From positions 2,031,606 through 2,095,605 of the forward strand of contig NW_006917096.1 of the NCBI RefSeq assembly GCF_000516985.1: a stretch of DNA of 64,000 bases. The letters are read 5' to 3'. This stretch comes from Pestalotiopsis fici W106-1. Taxonomy: Eukaryota; Ascomycota; Sordariomycetes; Amphisphaeriales; Sporocadaceae. This document shows positions 61,153 through 64,000 of the stretch, one piece after another. The translations under genes were made by a program, and so were the position numbers. The first letter of the stretch is position 1. The number at the start of each line of letters is the position of its first letter. Under the pieces are notes generated by a model, which saw only the letters and a list, made by a program, of their open reading frames with translations, was not told the origin of the DNA and made no database searches.

Positions 61153-62635
61153 GGGCTATGGTGGTGATACAATATCTTACCCCGACTTTTTTGCTTACTG
61201 CTATTCTTAGGACGTAGTACTGCAAAACAAGAGGGGATCCCACCCTTCCCCTCTACAAAGAAAAGCCACGTGGTTCTCCGTGGGATCAATGTTGGGAGAC
61301 CTGCAATGCTTCTTCGGATCCTCCGTCGATAAAATGTGCCTCACATTTGCATGAAAGTGACATGTGGTGGGAAGGAACTTTCTTTGTGGACTGTGGAATC
61401 AAAATCTCTAGAGGCTTGAAAAGTCCCTTTTGCGTAGCCTGTTCAGCGCTGTAATGTGGACAAGTTCTGATTGTCACAAGTTGAATATTTAATAGGACTT
61501 TTTTTTTTTTTAACACACTCCGTAAGCCATCATTGCGACTATGACGGGCTTCTTGTCGTTGTGTCTTGGGAATTTCATCAAGTCCTGCGCAATATCCGAT
61601 TCCATGCACCTTGCCGCGCGGGTTCCCACGCAGTATCTGGGGTTCAGAAGATTGTGCGGCTCCCAGCGTTCGGGAAAAGAGATGGAAATGTGATAATTGA
61701 TATATGATATAATATAACATGTAACTTTTTTTTATGCGCCAAATCTCACACCTAACCCAGCCTGGCGGAATGGCAATGGCTGGCAAGGCTGAAGTTGAAG
61801 GGTGGGAAAAAGTTCCTTGCATGTCTCAGATCCTTTGGCGCAGGGAAAATAAACAGCGAGACATTTCATTCCTCACTAGATGGGAAACCCCCTGGTCATG
61901 TCTCAGCTTTCGACTAATCGGAAAATCCCATGTCTGAAAAAAAGCCGTTATTATACTTGGAAGTGGTGGATTGGACGTTTGTTGATGGACCATGGAAGTG
62001 GCGACGTCATTCTCACTGGCACGGACATGCCACATTTCTCTTCTTTGCCAGCCAAGGGGTAGGTATTGCAGAGATATTTCTGCCAATTCGGGTCAGTGAC
62101 TTTCTAGTTCCTCGGGAAGTTGAGGGAAAAAAGAATGTCGGCTGCTTACTCCTTGTAAAATACAGCAGGACAGATCACGACTAGGCAACAGTCTTACATC
62201 TTTCAACCCATAAGCACGGACAATCCCAGCACTTCGGACCCGGGGCGACTCATGGTGGCATTTCCTCATTCTTGATATTCAAATGGCCATGTCCCGAAAG
62301 CGCCAAACAGGATCTAGGGACCTTTTTTTTTTTTTTCGAGAAAGAATCGACATGGATGGCGTGCCCAAAAGTCCAAGCCTCGGTTGTGGAGGCTGATCTA
62401 GTGACGACGCCCTTGCAATAAATCCGGCGCCCATGGCTCAGTAAACAGATTTGCGGCATAGGGGCTTTGATCTTGAGTAAATCAAACAGACAATAAAGTA
62501 GTATACATGAGACACAGGTCGATTGGCATCAAGCCCTGTATAACTACCTGGTCAGGCTAGAGAGACAAATATCTTGATCGCTTATATTTAGACCGTCTAA
62601 ATGGAGCCTTTTAATGTATACTCGTCACACCTGGC

Positions 62636-63992
62636 TCAAATCTCGGAATATACATCCCTGGCTGCTGGGTCAGTATGATTACTTTCACTTGTATTGACAA
62701 CCATTCAAGTAATTCAAATCAAAGAGGGTGGGGGATTCAACACTCACGTCCGTCGTATAAGCGGCATCTTTTCCCGCACCGAAGCCAGCTGTTCCAGATC
62801 AATATCCACCAAGCCCAGCTGACCGACGGCGCCGTCCTCGGCCTCCCAGTCTTGCTCAGCCTCGCCCACGACGCCCCCGAGCTCGACGGCGACCTTGCCC
62901 CAGGGATCCACGACCAGGCTGCGCCCGTAGCTGACGCGCTTGCCGCCGGGGCCGTGGTGCCGCCCGACCTGCGCCGCCGCCACCACCCAGCTCTGGGTCT
63001 CGATGGCGCGGGCGCGGAGGAGCACCTCCCAGTGCGCTCGTCCCGTGGGCACCGTAAAGGCCGATGGGTACGTCAGGATCTGCGCCGGGGCATGTGCGAA
63101 CCCGGACCGGGGACCCGGCTTGGCGAGGCGGAGGGCCGCCTCTGGAAATCGCATGTCGAAGCAAATGAGGGATCCGACGCGGCCTAGAGCCGACGGGAAC
63201 GGCGGGGTGAATGACGACCCGGCTTGTGTCGAGTTGGACTCGCGCAGCGAGGCATAGTCAAAGAGGTGGAGTTTGTCATAGTTGGCCTTTTCATTAATTT
63301 GTCCGTCTTCGCCAATCCAAATGGTGCGGTTATAGAGTTTTGTAGTTGCTGTTTCCTCTGACGAGGAGCTTTCTTGAGGTGCCGATGTGAGCACCGGGTT
63401 GACGGCAGACGACCCCAGCGCCTTGACCGCCACGGGCACGTGGATGCCGACGTGGATGGCGATGGAGTGTTGGGCCGCGGCGGACTGCAGACCCGTCACA
63501 AACGGTGAGGTTGCTACCGGTCTAGCGAGCGAGAGGGACTCGGCCGCTGAAGTACCAATGTAATCCGATGCCTCGGGGAGAAAGAGAACCTGACGTGAGC
63601 GTCAGATTTCATTCTCGAGACTGCAAATGTTTGTACTCGAGCGCTTCGGGAGACGTCGCCCCGGGAGAGTACAGTCGCTGTCCACTTGAACACCCTCGAA
63701 CTCCTGACTCCGCATCGGTACCAGAGCCATTCGGCTCAAGTCAACATGTATTGCTCTGCTTTCAAGAGCCGCAGCGATACAATTTCCATCACACGACCCA
63801 AAACAGCAGACAATCATACCTTTGCACCTGCAGCCGCCGCCTTGGAGACGAGTTTGACGCACTGCTCCAGGTTGAGCGTCATTGACGCCGAGGAGCAAAT
63901 CTGCCCCACTGCCTGTAGGGATACTAATCAGCAAATATTTACCATTGAGATAAACTGCAAAGCATCTGGGAGTTAGTTACCGCAATTGCCAT
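62636..63992 (-). CDS. Nitrilase-superfamily amidase, Nit2/deaminated-glutathione amidase type
   Basis: This carbon-nitrogen hydrolase is probably a metabolite-repair enzyme that hydrolyses deaminated glutathione, as yeast Nit2 and animal Nit1 do. Exons on the complement: 63992-63981 (12 nt), 63912-63820, 63589-62748, 62657-62636 (22 nt); introns 68, 230 and 90 bp; 322 aa. The N-terminus MAIAAVGQICSSASMTLNLE and the following VLFLPEASDYIG match the yeast Nit2 pattern. The catalytic triad is complete: E41 (FLPEASDY), K141 (NYDKLHLFDY) and C178 (GSLICFDMRFPE). The last exon completes MPLIRRTDVYSEI. Residues ~100-120 form a Ser/Glu-rich insertion (APQESSSSEETATT). Only eight bases upstream of the ATG are in the window, so the promoter is not seen. 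Confidence 0.93.
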
Positions 63993-64000
63993 GTTCTCGA

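Larger units (their letters stand above)
56220..62635. other. Gene-poor stretch rich in homopolymer runs
   Basis: No gene is supported across 6.4 kb. It carries long T or A runs, a CA dinucleotide run near 60146-60164, a CA-rich tract near 60958-61004 and a TACCTAGGTA palindrome at 60446-60455. Frames such as 58823-59143 (-) are Glu/Arg-rich because the opposite strand is a CT tract, which argues against real coding. The right end contains the 3' flank of the nitrilase gene. Confidence 0.45.

Noticed and set aside
61286..61822. Minus-strand frame of 178 codons
   Set aside because: No domain, includes a Lys run from a T13 tract, and has no supporting context.
1..64000. CRISPR arrays, prokaryotic operons, rRNA genes, prophage or bacterial defence genes
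   Set aside because: None seen. The window is eukaryotic fungal DNA with spliceosomal introns, and no regularly spaced repeat-spacer array occurs.

Overview
The window looks like nuclear DNA of a filamentous ascomycete, most likely a Sordariomycete and possibly a member of the Hypocreales. The evidence is short GT-AG introns (about 50-230 bp) with CTAAC/CTGAC-type branch points, a Zn2Cys6 regulator, ascomycete-type orthologues (threonine synthase, AP-2 alpha, ARPC5, NDUFAF5, Nit2-type nitrilase), and a strongly AT-rich retrotransposon block carrying C-to-T/G-to-A decay typical of repeat-induced point mutation (RIP). The genus cannot be read from the sequence.

Layout. 1-275: 3' end of a plus-strand gene that enters from outside. 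1511-11608: two nested, RIP-destroyed Ty1/Copia retrotransposons, both on the minus strand. The outer one has 201-bp LTRs and is interrupted by an inner one with LTRs of about 630 bp. 12760-17529: an MFS maltose-type sugar transporter (+) convergent with a Zn2Cys6 transcription factor (-). 20130-30684: a minus-strand series made of an R/S-rich unknown protein, threonine synthase, an aquaporin with a long N-terminal tail, a small unknown ORF and the complex I assembly factor NDUFAF5. 31822-41528: AP-2 alpha (+), an unknown membrane-anchored protein (+), a polytopic membrane protein (-) and ARPC5 (-). 41529-62635: about 21 kb with no confident protein gene. It holds a small relic of a STAND/NLR N-terminus, many poly-T/poly-A tracts, pyrimidine-rich leader-like DNA and a candidate 32-aa microprotein behind a leader intron. 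62636-63992: a nitrilase-family amidase (-), complete almost to the window edge.

Most intact genes are housekeeping: amino-acid synthesis, endocytosis, actin nucleation, respiratory complex I assembly and metabolite repair. The transporter and regulator pair beside the transposon block is the most accessory-looking intact part. Exon structures were worked out by hand from reading frame, splice consensus and expected protein continuity. Several genes depend on very short exons (10, 12, 13 and 14 nt) that automatic annotation could miss. I found no convincing new defence or mobile system. The least explained material is the 21-kb gene-poor block and its candidate microprotein.
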